Shown piece after piece: positions 42,766 to 50,824 of a stretch of DNA of 64,000 nt. The position numbers were made by a program, and so were the translations under genes. The notes under the pieces were generated by a model, which was not told the DNA's origin, did not search any database, and saw nothing but the letters and a program-made list of their open reading frames with translations. The DNA lies in assembly GCF_963517015.1 (NCBI RefSeq), contig NZ_CAUQDV010000001.1, positions 2,796,001 through 2,860,000 of the forward strand, given 5' to 3'. This stretch comes from an uncultured Devosia sp. GTDB taxonomy: Bacteria; Pseudomonadota; Alphaproteobacteria; Rhizobiales; Devosiaceae. Within the stretch, counting starts at the first letter, position 1, and each line of letters starts with the position of its first letter.

Positions 42766-43407
42766 ATGCTGACTGCGTTCGACGTTGGTGTGGGTGTGCT
42801 GGTGCTGATTTCAGCAATTCTGGCAACCGCGCGCGGATTGACCCGCGAAGTCCTGTCCCTGGCGACCTGGGCCGGCTCCGCCGCCATCGCCATGTATATG
42901 TATCTCTACCACCCCGATATCGCCCGGCAGTATATCGCCGAGCCGCTGGTGGCCGATATTGCCACGGTGGTTGTGACCTTCATCGTCGCGCTGATCGTGC
43001 TGCATCTGCTGACCATGCGCATCGCCGATTTCGTCGTCGACAGCCGTATCGGGCCGATCGACCGCACTCTGGGCTTCGTGTTCGGCGTATTGCGCGGCAT
43101 CCTGATCGCCATCGTCATCACCATTTTCGGCACCTGGCTCCTGCCCAACAACCTACCGAGCTGGGCTGCAGACGCGCAGACCCTGCCCCAACTGCGCAAT
43201 ATGGGTTATACGCTGATCTCCATGCTGCCCGATGGCCTCGAACAGCAGGTCACCGACATGCTGCAGGGTGGCACGGGCATTACCGACGATGCCGAGACCC
43301 CGGCCGTTCCGCTTGAAGGCACTGACGCGACCGAGAATGGCACGCTGGCTCCCGCCGCGCCGACCACCACGGTCACCCCACCTGCCCCGGTCGCTCCGGC
43401 CGTCTGA
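42766..43407 (+). CDS. cvpA: CvpA family membrane protein
   Basis: CvpA is a small inner-membrane protein needed for colicin V production in E. coli and often linked to stress or envelope phenotypes. The 213 residues have four hydrophobic helices in the first 130: FDVGVGVLVLISAILATARG, then a helix from about 31, a third around 67-85 and a fourth at about 105-125. A disordered Thr/Ala/Pro tail (about 170-213) follows. The usual motif RGLTREVLSL is present. Its place 177 bases upstream of purF is the classical cvpA-purF association and strongly supports the call. Confidence 0.93.
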   Translation: MLTAFDVGVGVLVLISAILATARGLTREVLSLATWAGSAAIAMYMYLYHPDIARQYIAEPLVADIATVVVTFIVALIVLHLLTMRIADFVVDSRIGPIDRTLGFVFGVLRGILIAIVITIFGTWLLPNNLPSWAADAQTLPQLRNMGYTLISMLPDGLEQQVTDMLQGGTGITDDAETPAVPLEGTDATENGTLAPAAPTTTVTPPAPVAPAV

Positions 43408-43480
43408 CCATAAATCGGTGAGCGCGCTGCGCTTGCCACAACCCTGACCGCCTTGTTTGGCATTGGTCCGGGAAAGACTT

Positions 43481-43530
43481 TGGGCTATGGGAGGGGAATA
43501 CCCATATAGAGCCCAGCCGCCGACGGCGGC
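43481..43530 (+). promoter_or_regulatory. Paired hairpins in the purF leader
   Basis: TGGGCT-ATGGG (43481-43491) pairs with CCCAT and AGCCCA (43501-43515), leaving a 4-base ATAG bulge. It is immediately followed by GCCGCC-GAC-GGCGGC (43516-43530). The two stems end 54 bases before the purF ATG. They may be a regulatory leader or an old terminator without a T-run. Confidence 0.3.
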
Positions 43531-43584
43531 ATGTAAATATCAGGCGCGTTAGACGCTCTGGTCCTGCGGTTGAGGCGCATTGGC

Positions 43585-45087
43585 ATGGAGAGCCCGGTGA
43601 ACCATCCTGGCGACGACGATTTCGATATCGATGGCGACACGCTGCATGAGGAGTGCGGCGTGTTTGGCATTTTGGGGCATCGCGACGCCTCAACCCTGAC
43701 GGCGCTTGGCCTGCATGCCCTGCAGCATCGCGGGCAGGAAGCGGCGGGCATCGTCAGCTTCGACGGCAAGGCCTTCCATACGGAAAAGCGCATGGGCCTA
43801 GTGGGCGACCACTATACAGACCCGGCCTTGCTGGCCAAGCTCCCGGGCACCATCGCCATCGGCCATACCCGCTATTCCACCACCGGCGAAGTCGCGCTGC
43901 GCAATGTGCAGCCGCTGTTTGCCGAGCTGGAAGATGGCGGCATTGCCATTGCCCACAACGGCAATTTCACCAATGGCATGACACTGCGCCGGCAGATCAT
44001 CGCCACGGGCGCCATCTGCCAGTCGACCTCCGACACCGAAGTCGTGCTGCATCTGGTGGCACGTTCGCGACACTCCTCGACTACCGACCGCTTCATCGAC
44101 GCCATCCGCCAGATGGAAGGCGGCTATGCCATGCTGGCCATGACGCGCACCAAGCTGATCGCGGCGCGTGACCCGATCGGTATTCGTCCGCTGGTGATGG
44201 GCGAACTCGACGGCAAGCCGATCTTCTGCTCGGAAACCTGTGCGCTCGACATGATCGGCGCCAAGTACATCCGCGATGTCGAGAATGGCGAAGTCATCAT
44301 CTGCGAGATGCAGCCTGACGGCTCGGTGAGCATCGAGGCACGCAAGGCGGCGCACAAGCAGCCCGAACGCCCGTGCCTCTTCGAATATGTTTATTTCGCC
44401 CGCCCCGACTCGGTTGTGAGCGGCCGCAGCGTCTACTCTGCCCGCAAGCGCGCCGGCCTGAACCTGGCCAAGGAAGCGCCGGTCGAGGCCGATGTCGTGG
44501 TCCCCGTGCCCGATGGCGGCACGCCGGCGGCGATCGGCTTTGCCCAGGCCAGCGGCATTCCCTTCGAGCTGGGCATCATCCGTAACCACTATGTGGGCCG
44601 CACCTTTATCGAGCCGACCCAGTCGATCCGCGCCTTTGGCGTCAAGCTCAAGCATTCGGCCAATCGGGCCGAAATCGCCGGCAAGCGCGTGGTGCTGATC
44701 GACGATTCGATCGTGCGCGGCACCACCTCGCTCAAGATCGTACAGATGATGCGCGAAGCTGGTGCGACCGAAGTGCATATTCGTGTCGCCAGCCCGATGA
44801 TCTATTATTCGGACTATTACGGCATCGACACGCCCGATCCGGAAAAGCTGCTGGCCAACCAGTACAAGAGCCTGCAGGCGATGTGCGACTTCATCGGCGC
44901 CGACTCGCTGGAATTCCTGTCCATCGACGGGCTTTACGAAGCTGTCGGCGGCGAGAAACGCAACGCCAAGGTGCCGCAGTTTACCGACCACTATTTCACG
45001 GGCGACTATCCGACGCAGTTGACCGATCTCGACGGCCGCAGCAAGAACGAGCCGAAACATATCTCCCTACTGAAAGAGGCCGGTTAA
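43585..45087 (+). CDS. purF: Amidophosphoribosyltransferase
   Basis: PurF makes phosphoribosylamine from PRPP and glutamine, the first committed step of purine synthesis. The 500-residue protein has a short acidic propeptide ending EE, then the nucleophile Cys24 (EECGVFG), exposed after cleavage. It has the glutaminase domain to about 240 and the PRTase domain with VVLIDDSIVRGTTS, the PRPP-binding loop. ATG 43585 is preferred over TTG 43570 because GAGG lies nine bases upstream and the propeptide is then of normal length. Its stop overlaps the SDR start (TAATG). This PurF lineage usually carries an iron-sulfur cluster; I did not verify its ligands. Confidence 0.97.
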   Translation: MESPVNHPGDDDFDIDGDTLHEECGVFGILGHRDASTLTALGLHALQHRGQEAAGIVSFDGKAFHTEKRMGLVGDHYTDPALLAKLPGTIAIGHTRYSTTGEVALRNVQPLFAELEDGGIAIAHNGNFTNGMTLRRQIIATGAICQSTSDTEVVLHLVARSRHSSTTDRFIDAIRQMEGGYAMLAMTRTKLIAARDPIGIRPLVMGELDGKPIFCSETCALDMIGAKYIRDVENGEVIICEMQPDGSVSIEARKAAHKQPERPCLFEYVYFARPDSVVSGRSVYSARKRAGLNLAKEAPVEADVVVPVPDGGTPAAIGFAQASGIPFELGIIRNHYVGRTFIEPTQSIRAFGVKLKHSANRAEIAGKRVVLIDDSIVRGTTSLKIVQMMREAGATEVHIRVASPMIYYSDYYGIDTPDPEKLLANQYKSLQAMCDFIGADSLEFLSIDGLYEAVGGEKRNAKVPQFTDHYFTGDYPTQLTDLDGRSKNEPKHISLLKEAG

Positions 45088-45836
45088 TGGCTGACAATCA
45101 GGATCGCGCTGGCCAGGACTTGGCCGGCAAGGTCGTCCTCGTCACTGGCGCGTCGCGCGGTATCGGCTATGCGGCTTCGATCGAGGCGGCCCGGCGCGGT
45201 GCCCATGTGGTTGCCGTTGCCCGCACGGTTGGTGGGCTCGAAGAGCTCGATGACGAGATCCAGGACCTTGGCTCCGCCGCGACGCTGGTGCCGCTCGACC
45301 TGCGCGATGGCGATGCCATCGACCGCCTAGGTGCGGCGATATTCGAGCGCTGGGGCGCCCTAGATGGCCTTGTCGCCAATGCCGGCCAGCTCGGTGTGCT
45401 CAGCCCCCTGCCCCATGTGAAGCCGGAAGACTTCGAAAAGGTGATGTCGGTCAATGTGACCGCCAATTATCGCCTGCTGCGCGCCACGGATCTGTTGCTG
45501 CGCCAGTCGACGGCCGGCCGCGCCGTGTTCCTGTCCTCGTCGTCGGCTCGTTCGGCCAAGCCGTTCTGGGGGCTCTATGCCGCCAGCAAGGCGGCCGTGG
45601 ATGCAATGGCGAAATCCTATGCCGGCGAAGTGGCCCAGACCAAGGTCAAGATCAACGTGTTCTATCCCGGCGCCGTACGCACCGCGATGCGCGCCAAGGC
45701 CATGCCGGGCGAAGACCCCAATACGCTGCCGACGCCAATCGACATCGCGCCCAAGTTGATCGACATGCTCAGCCCCTCGCTCAAGGAGAGCGGCAAGCTG
45801 TTCGACATGGCCACCGGCGCTTTCGAAGAGATCTGA
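45087..45836 (+). CDS. SDR family NAD(P)-dependent oxidoreductase
   Basis: A 249-residue short-chain dehydrogenase with TGASRGIG (20-27), the NNAG-like VANAG, active-site Ser in FLSSSSARS, and the YAASK motif. Its start overlaps the purF stop (TAATG), and its own stop overlaps the next gene (TGATG), so purF, SDR and GNAT are coupled. In Rhizobiales an SDR commonly follows purF; its substrate is unknown. The C-terminal tail (KLFDMATGAFEEI) is a lineage feature. Cytoplasmic. Confidence 0.9.
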   Translation: MADNQDRAGQDLAGKVVLVTGASRGIGYAASIEAARRGAHVVAVARTVGGLEELDDEIQDLGSAATLVPLDLRDGDAIDRLGAAIFERWGALDGLVANAGQLGVLSPLPHVKPEDFEKVMSVNVTANYRLLRATDLLLRQSTAGRAVFLSSSSARSAKPFWGLYAASKAAVDAMAKSYAGEVAQTKVKINVFYPGAVRTAMRAKAMPGEDPNTLPTPIDIAPKLIDMLSPSLKESGKLFDMATGAFEEI

Positions 45837-46435
45837 TGGTCACCCTGCGCCCGTATCGTCCGGACGATCTGGAGGCGCTCTACGCGATCTGCCTCCAGAC
45901 CGGCGATTCCGGACAGGATGCCTCGGCGCAACACCATGACCCCAAGGCGGTCGGCCATCTCTATGCGGCGCCCTATGGCGTGCTCGAACCCGAGCATGCT
46001 TTCGTCGCTGAGGATGAAGAGGGTGTCGCGGGCTATATCGTGGGCACGTTCGACACGGCCGACTTCGAAGAGCGGCTGGAAAGCGCGTGGTTTCCGCCGC
46101 TTCGCCAGCATTACGCCGGAATATCGCCGGCAAGCTTGCAGCCTGCTGACCGGATGCGGATCGAAGCGATCATGTCGCCCAGCACCAATCCCGCCGAGAT
46201 CGTCGCGCGTTATCCGGCCCATATCCACATGAACCTGCTGCCCCGGCTGCGCGGGCAGAAGGTTGGCACAGGCCTGCTGAAGCTTTGGCTGGACGCTGCA
46301 AAGGCCGCCGGTGTGAGCGGCATCCACCTTGGCGCCAACTCGAAGAATGCCGGCGGCGTTGCCTTCTGGAGCAAGAGCGGGTTCCAGCCCGTCGCCGAGA
46401 TCGGCCGCACGACCTGGTTCGGCATGGATTTGTAG
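45836..46435 (+). CDS. GNAT family N-acetyltransferase
   Basis: A 199-residue acyl-CoA-dependent acetyltransferase. It starts TLRPYRPDDLEALYAICLQTG, the usual beta-1/alpha-1 element. It contains a core HAFVAEDEEGVAGYIVGTFD and the acetyl-CoA loop as LLPRLRGQKVGTGLL (R/Q-x-x-G-x-G/A pattern). HLGANSKNAGGVAFWSKSGF is the C-terminal signature. An inserted segment (residues about 80-120) is larger than in small GNATs, resembling OGA-like members of the family. It is translationally coupled to the SDR gene. The acceptor is unknown. Confidence 0.87.
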   Translation: MVTLRPYRPDDLEALYAICLQTGDSGQDASAQHHDPKAVGHLYAAPYGVLEPEHAFVAEDEEGVAGYIVGTFDTADFEERLESAWFPPLRQHYAGISPASLQPADRMRIEAIMSPSTNPAEIVARYPAHIHMNLLPRLRGQKVGTGLLKLWLDAAKAAGVSGIHLGANSKNAGGVAFWSKSGFQPVAEIGRTTWFGMDL

Positions 46436-46470
46436 GGTCCGATTTTCATCTGGGCGAGCCACACCCACGG

Positions 46471-46602
46471 TGTCACCCCGGCCTTGAGCCGGGGCCCATC
46501 CCGAGATCGAACCACTTCCGCAAGGTGGTGGCAACAACCACGAAGACCTTGCGGCTCAACAGAAATCTCAGGATGGATCCCGGCTCCAGGCCGGGATGGC
46601 AT
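46471..46602. repeat. Nested inverted-repeat element (about 132 bases)
   Basis: Outer arms 46471-46507 and 46565-46602 are near-perfect inverted copies, and each arm itself folds (CCCGGCC with GGCCGGG-type stems). Between them CCGCAAGGT is mirrored by ACCTTGCGG. The element looks like a non-coding palindromic repeat of the type scattered between genes in Rhizobiales. It lies in the gap between two convergent genes. Confidence 0.75.
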
Positions 46603-46649
46603 CGAGAGTGTGGAGGCGACAGTTACCACCGTCGCCTCATAAGGCAGCG

Positions 46650-47966
46650 CTAGCCTTCGATCTTCGTCATCAGCACCTTATCAATCCGGCGGCCATCGAG
46701 ATCGAGGACTTCGATCTTCCAGCCGTCGTTGTCGAAAGTCTCGCCGACCTTTGGCAGGTGGTTGAGGATGGAGAGCACATAGCCCGCCACGGTCTCGAAC
46801 TTGGCATCGCGCGGGATCGAGATCTTGAGCTTTTCGCCGAATTCGTCGACCGGCATCCAGCCTGCGATCAGGTAAGAACCATCCTCGCGCTTTACGATGG
46901 CCGGATCGTCGCCGGTCTCTTCCTGGAAGACGCCGGTGATGACTTCGAGAATGTCGCCCGAGGTAACGATGCCTTCAAAGTGGCCATATTCGTCGACCAC
47001 GAGGGCCATGTGGACGGTGGAATTGCGGATGGCACGGACGACGTCCAGCGCATCAGCGTGATCCATCACCACCGGCACGGGCTGTACGAACTTGCGTACA
47101 TCCAGCGGCTGGCCATTGGCGAAGACACTGACGATATCCTTGATCGCCACGACGCCGATGATGGAATCGGCATCGCCGTCCTGCACCAGCAGGCGCGAGC
47201 GATGGGTATCGAGAATGGTGCGGCGGATTTCGTCGGGATCGTCGCTCAGGTCGACCACGTCCACGTCGAGACGCGGGGTCATCAGGCCACGGGCCGAACG
47301 ATCGGCGAGGCGCATGACGCCGGAGATCATCGAATGCTCGTCGCTCTCGATAACGCCGGCCGTGGTGGCCTCGGCAATGATGGTCTTGACCTCTTCTTCG
47401 GTCACCTTTTCCTCGGACTCGCCGCCCTGGCCCAGAAGGCGCAGGACCAGCTTGCCGGAAATATCGAGGAACCAGACGATGGGCGAGCCGATCAAAGCCA
47501 CGAGCTTCATCGGGCCGGCCACGCGCGAGGCAACGGCCTCGGCGTCGCGCAGGGCGATCTGCTTCGGCACGAGTTCGCCCAGGATCAGCGAGAGATAGGT
47601 GATGATGACGACCACGATGCCCACGCCCAGGACATCGGCGATATTGTCGGACACACCGACCGATTCCAGCCAGTCAGTTAGGCGCAGGCCGAGGGTCGCG
47701 CCGGAGAAGGCGCCGGACAGGATGCCGACGAGGGTGATGCCGATTTGGACGGATGAGAGAAATTTGCCGGGGTCTTCGGCCAGGGCAATGGCCGTTGCGG
47801 CCCCCCTGTTGCCCTGTTCGGCCATGGTGCGAAGACGGGCCGGACGAGCGGAGACGACTGCCAGTTCCGACATTGCCAACAGGCCGTTGACGATGGTCAG
47901 GACGACGACGATCAAAATTTCAGCGTACAAGGTTTTTTCATGAAACTGCGGCCCCGCACTCAGCAT
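46650..47966 (-). CDS. CNNM/CorC-type hemolysin-family membrane protein
   Basis: A 438-residue inner-membrane protein of the CNNM/HlyC-CorC family (possible Mg2+ or other cation transport). An N-terminal DUF21 region of about three to four helices (ILIVVVLTIVNGLLAMSELAVVSAR and following) is followed by two CBS domains (about 200-320, with TPRLDVDVVDL and VVDEYGHFEGIVTSGDILE). A C-terminal CorC_HlyC domain (GWKIEVLDLDGRRIDKVLMTKI) ends it. The N-terminus is uncertain: ATG 47966 lies at a plausible distance behind a TATATT-like -10 sequence. A longer reading from 48044 and a shorter TTG at 47930 are also possible. It faces the GNAT gene with a repeat element in between. Confidence 0.85.
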   Translation of the reverse strand: MLSAGPQFHEKTLYAEILIVVVLTIVNGLLAMSELAVVSARPARLRTMAEQGNRGAATAIALAEDPGKFLSSVQIGITLVGILSGAFSGATLGLRLTDWLESVGVSDNIADVLGVGIVVVIITYLSLILGELVPKQIALRDAEAVASRVAGPMKLVALIGSPIVWFLDISGKLVLRLLGQGGESEEKVTEEEVKTIIAEATTAGVIESDEHSMISGVMRLADRSARGLMTPRLDVDVVDLSDDPDEIRRTILDTHRSRLLVQDGDADSIIGVVAIKDIVSVFANGQPLDVRKFVQPVPVVMDHADALDVVRAIRNSTVHMALVVDEYGHFEGIVTSGDILEVITGVFQEETGDDPAIVKREDGSYLIAGWMPVDEFGEKLKISIPRDAKFETVAGYVLSILNHLPKVGETFDNDGWKIEVLDLDGRRIDKVLMTKIEG

Positions 47967-48093
47967 CGGGTCGCTTAAGCCGATACAATATAGAGGCAAA
48001 GTCTTTGGTTGCGCCATGGGGCATGAAAATATGTCGCGGGACAAACCGAGTAGGGTGCGATCCAGGGCAGAGTGCCCAAGGGCACGGAGCCCA

Positions 48094-48166
48094 ACCTTCT
48101 CCCCTTGCGGGAGAAGGTGGCTCGGCGCAGCCGAGACGGATGAGGGGTACCGCGAGGGGAGAAGGT
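48094..48166. repeat. Palindromic intergenic repeat, CTCCCCTTGCGGGAG type
   Basis: CCTTCTCCC-CTTGC-GGGAGAAGG (48096-48118) is followed by CTCGGC-GCA-GCCGAG (48121-48135) and then by TGAGGGG with an inverted copy of GGAGAAGG. This pattern is a familiar high-copy intergenic repeat of Alphaproteobacteria. Confidence 0.65.
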
Positions 48167-48400
48167 CGGGATCGCGTTTTTCCGCTGCATCAGCTACTTA
48201 TGGCTGAAATCTCCGAAACTTATCCCCTTCTCCAGAACCTCGCTCATACTAGGCTGATCCACCCCGCACAGGCGGCCTGCAGGCGACAGTGGCGGGAGTG
48301 GGCCGGGCGCGCGGAAATGCCATCCGCACGGGTATACGCTTGGGCCTGTTGATCTGCGAGCGATGGATCGGCCGCCCGACGCGGTGCATAAAACCGGACG

Positions 48401-48460
48401 TCCCGAGGCGATCTTCCGTCTCACTCTAAAATATCTCAAGAGGCGAAAGCCGTCTCGGGA
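48401..48460. repeat. 60-base imperfect palindrome
   Basis: TCCCGAG (48401-48407) is mirrored by CTCGGGA at the other end, with further pairing inward (GTCTC/GAGGC region) and an AT-rich centre (CTAAAATATCTCAA). It is probably another small repeat element. Confidence 0.4.
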
Positions 48461-48550
48461 TCCGCCTAAACCTGGAACCGATCGGCATAGCCGGGCGGCG
48501 ATTTGGCACGCATATGGTTTCCATGCGTTATGGGGGAACAGGAGAACCAC

Positions 48551-48985
48551 ATGCCGCTAACCGAGAAATTGCTGATTCTGATCATGGGTTTGCAGGCCTT
48601 GCTTGCCATGGGGATTCTGGTCTGGATGGGCATGGAGCGGGTACCGCGGGTGATGCGCGGCGAAATCGCGGTGGCCGACATTGCCGTGGACCGCACCGCC
48701 TACCCGTTGCGGGCGCGGCTCCTGTCGAACAATTTCGACAATCAGTTCCAGCTGCCGGTGCTGTTCTATGTCGCCTGCCTGCTGTCGCTGATCGTGGGTG
48801 GCACCGGCTGGGCCGAGGTGCTGCTGGCAGCGCTGTTCGTCGTGCTGCGCTATATCCACGCTGCCATTCACGTGACGCGCAATTCGGTGCTGCATCGCTT
48901 TGGCGTCTATTTCGCGGGCCTTGTGGTGCTGGCGCTATTGTGGCTATGGCTGGTCCTTCGAATTCTCCTAGCTCCGAGTGTCTGA
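48551..48985 (+). CDS. MAPEG family membrane protein
   Basis: A 144-residue membrane protein with four hydrophobic helices, matching the MAPEG family (eicosanoid/glutathione metabolism relatives). The family motif NNFDNQFQLPVLFYVACLL is clear. Further on VLRYIHAAIHVTRNSVLHRFGVY carries the conserved Arg/His residues. Bacterial functions are mostly unknown. GGAG lies just upstream of the ATG. Its stop overlaps the RsmB start (TGATG), indicating coupling to the methyltransferase. Length is typical (about 130-150). Confidence 0.88.
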   Translation: MPLTEKLLILIMGLQALLAMGILVWMGMERVPRVMRGEIAVADIAVDRTAYPLRARLLSNNFDNQFQLPVLFYVACLLSLIVGGTGWAEVLLAALFVVLRYIHAAIHVTRNSVLHRFGVYFAGLVVLALLWLWLVLRILLAPSV

Positions 48986-50277
48986 TGCGCCTGCCCGGTC
49001 GCCTGTCCGCTGCCATTGAAGTTCTGACCGATGTGGAGACGCGCAAGCGTCCCGTGTCGGAAGCGCTGAAGGCCTGGGGTCTCAACAATCGCTTCGCAGG
49101 CGCCGGCGACCGAGCCGCCATTGGCAACTTGGTCTATGACGCCCTGCGCCGCCGCGCCTCGCATGCGGCCCTGATGGGCAGCGACAGCCCGCGGGCGCTG
49201 GTGCTGGCCGTAGCGGTGCGCGACTGGAAAGAAGATGCTTCCGCGCTCAGCGAAAGCCTTGCGGCGGATAGCCATGCGCCTGAGCCTCTGAGCGCAGAGG
49301 AACTGGCGCGCGTCGTGGGCGAATTGCCCGATGACCTGCCCGGGCATGTGCTGGCCGATTTCCCCGAATGGCTGGCACCGTCGCTGGAGCGCGGCTTTGG
49401 CGACAACTGGATCGCCGAAGGCCAGGACATGGCCGGGCGGCCATCGCTGGACCTGCGCACGAACCTGCTGAAATCCCAACGCGAACGGGTGATGAAGTCG
49501 CTGGCGCGGTTCAATCCCGCCGAGACCGCGATTTCGCCGATCGGCGTCACCATGCCCGCCGGCCCGCGCGATGCGCGCACGCCCAATGTCACGACCGACG
49601 AAGGCTATCTCAAGGGCTGGTTCGAAGTGCAGGACCAGGGCAGCCAGATCGTCGCGGCACTGGCTGGCGCGAAACCCGGCGAGCAGGTGCTCGACCTCTG
49701 CGCCGGCGCCGGCGGCAAGACGCTGGCCCTGGCCGGGGCGATGATGAACAAGGGGCAGATCTTTGCCTATGACAGCGATCGTAATCGACTGGCGCCGATC
49801 TATGACCGGCTGAAGCGCAATGGCGCGCGCAATGTGCAGGTGCGGGCGCCGCAGCCGGGTGCGCTGGATGAACTGGTTGGCAAGATGGATCGCGTGGTGA
49901 TCGATGCGCCCTGCACCGGCACGGGCACCTGGCGGCGGCGGCCGGACACCAAATGGAAGCTGACGCCCGAGCTTTTGGCGCAGCGCGTCGGCGAGCAGGC
50001 GGCAATCCTGAACGAAGGGCAACGCTATCTGAAGGCTGGCGGCACGCTGGTCTATATCACTTGCTCCATCCTTCCCGAGGAGAATGACGATCAGGTGGAT
50101 GCCTTCATCACGGCGCATCCGGGCTTTACTCCGGTCCCGGCCGAAACGCTCTGGCAGGAGACGTTTGGCAGCGCCCTGCCCCCTGGCGTCGCAACGGCCA
50201 ACGGCGGCATTGCGCTGACCCCGCGGCTGACCGGGACGGATGGATTCTATTTCAACGCGCTGCGCCGCGCCGAGTGA
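48985..50277 (+). CDS. RsmB/NOP family RNA (cytosine-5)-methyltransferase
   Basis: A 430-residue enzyme of the RsmB/NSUN family that transfers a methyl group to cytosine C5 of rRNA or tRNA. The N-terminal helical NusB-like domain is followed by the Rossmann fold. SAM motif LDLCAGAGGKT, the acidic FAYDSDRNRLAP, VVIDAPCTGTGTWRRRPD with the first catalytic cysteine, and YITCSILPEEN with the second follow in order. It lies immediately after the MAPEG gene with a one-base overlap. Which RNA it modifies is not certain; RsmB (C967 of 16S rRNA) is the usual guess for this length. Confidence 0.9.
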   Translation: MRLPGRLSAAIEVLTDVETRKRPVSEALKAWGLNNRFAGAGDRAAIGNLVYDALRRRASHAALMGSDSPRALVLAVAVRDWKEDASALSESLAADSHAPEPLSAEELARVVGELPDDLPGHVLADFPEWLAPSLERGFGDNWIAEGQDMAGRPSLDLRTNLLKSQRERVMKSLARFNPAETAISPIGVTMPAGPRDARTPNVTTDEGYLKGWFEVQDQGSQIVAALAGAKPGEQVLDLCAGAGGKTLALAGAMMNKGQIFAYDSDRNRLAPIYDRLKRNGARNVQVRAPQPGALDELVGKMDRVVIDAPCTGTGTWRRRPDTKWKLTPELLAQRVGEQAAILNEGQRYLKAGGTLVYITCSILPEENDDQVDAFITAHPGFTPVPAETLWQETFGSALPPGVATANGGIALTPRLTGTDGFYFNALRRAE

Positions 50278-50338
50278 ACCATGACGCGTCGCGCAACGTT
50301 CTAGCGTCAGGTTTCCTGACATTTTTCGAGCACGCCCG

Positions 50339-50824
50339 ATGACCGTCCCATCCCTTGCCGACTACAAGACTCCCCGCCCCTGGCTGACCCTGGGCATTTT
50401 TCTCGTCGTGGTGATCGGCGTCGGCGCGCTGATCGGCACGCAGTCGGTTCCCGGCACTTGGTACGAAGGGCTGCAAAAGCCGCCGTTCAATCCGCCCAAT
50501 TGGCTGTTCGGGCCGGTCTGGTTCACGCTTTATGCGATGATCGCCGTCGCCGGTTGGCGCATCTGGATGATCGATCCCAACAGCAAGGCGATGAAGATCT
50601 GGTTTGGCCAGATGGTGCTCAACTGGGCGTGGTCGCCGATCTGGTTCATCGGACAGATGCTGTGGCCGGCCTTCGCCGTAATCATCGCCATCCTGGCGCT
50701 GATCGTCGGCTTTATCCTCATGGCGCGAAAGCTTGATACAATCGCGGCATGGCTCTTCGTTCCCTATGCCGCATGGGTCGGCTTCGCTACGCTGCTCAAT
50801 CTTTCGATTGCGCTACTGAACTAG
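50339..50824 (+). CDS. tspO: TspO/MBR family protein
   Basis: This 161-residue polytopic membrane protein belongs to the tryptophan-rich sensory protein/benzodiazepine-receptor family, which binds porphyrins and affects tetrapyrrole and stress signalling. The five-helix pattern is clear, with WYEGLQKPPFNPPNWLFGPVWFTLYAMIAVAGW as the diagnostic region and many Trp/Pro residues. It follows the RsmB-type gene by 61 bases. Its stop overlaps by three bases the convergent stop of an acyltransferase gene, with no room for a terminator. Confidence 0.93.
   Translation: MTVPSLADYKTPRPWLTLGIFLVVVIGVGALIGTQSVPGTWYEGLQKPPFNPPNWLFGPVWFTLYAMIAVAGWRIWMIDPNSKAMKIWFGQMVLNWAWSPIWFIGQMLWPAFAVIIAILALIVGFILMARKLDTIAAWLFVPYAAWVGFATLLNLSIALLN

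Larger units (their letters stand above)
47967..48550. other. Intergenic region rich in palindromic repeats
   Basis: These 584 bases separate the divergent CNNM and MAPEG genes. Two palindromic elements are annotated within (48094-48166 and 48401-48460). Open frames here (for example about 48194-48550 minus and 48363-48560 plus) lack Shine-Dalgarno support and recognisable products. Nothing else is evident. Confidence 0.6.

Noticed and set aside
43798..45060. Minus-strand open frame of about 420 codons opposite purF
   Set aside because: Antisense shadow of purF, whose motifs and start are unambiguous; no Shine-Dalgarno or family resemblance.
48194..48550. Minus-strand open frame in the gap before the MAPEG gene
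   Set aside because: It runs through a palindromic repeat, has no Shine-Dalgarno and shows an Arg/Ser/Pro/Gly-rich non-protein-like composition.
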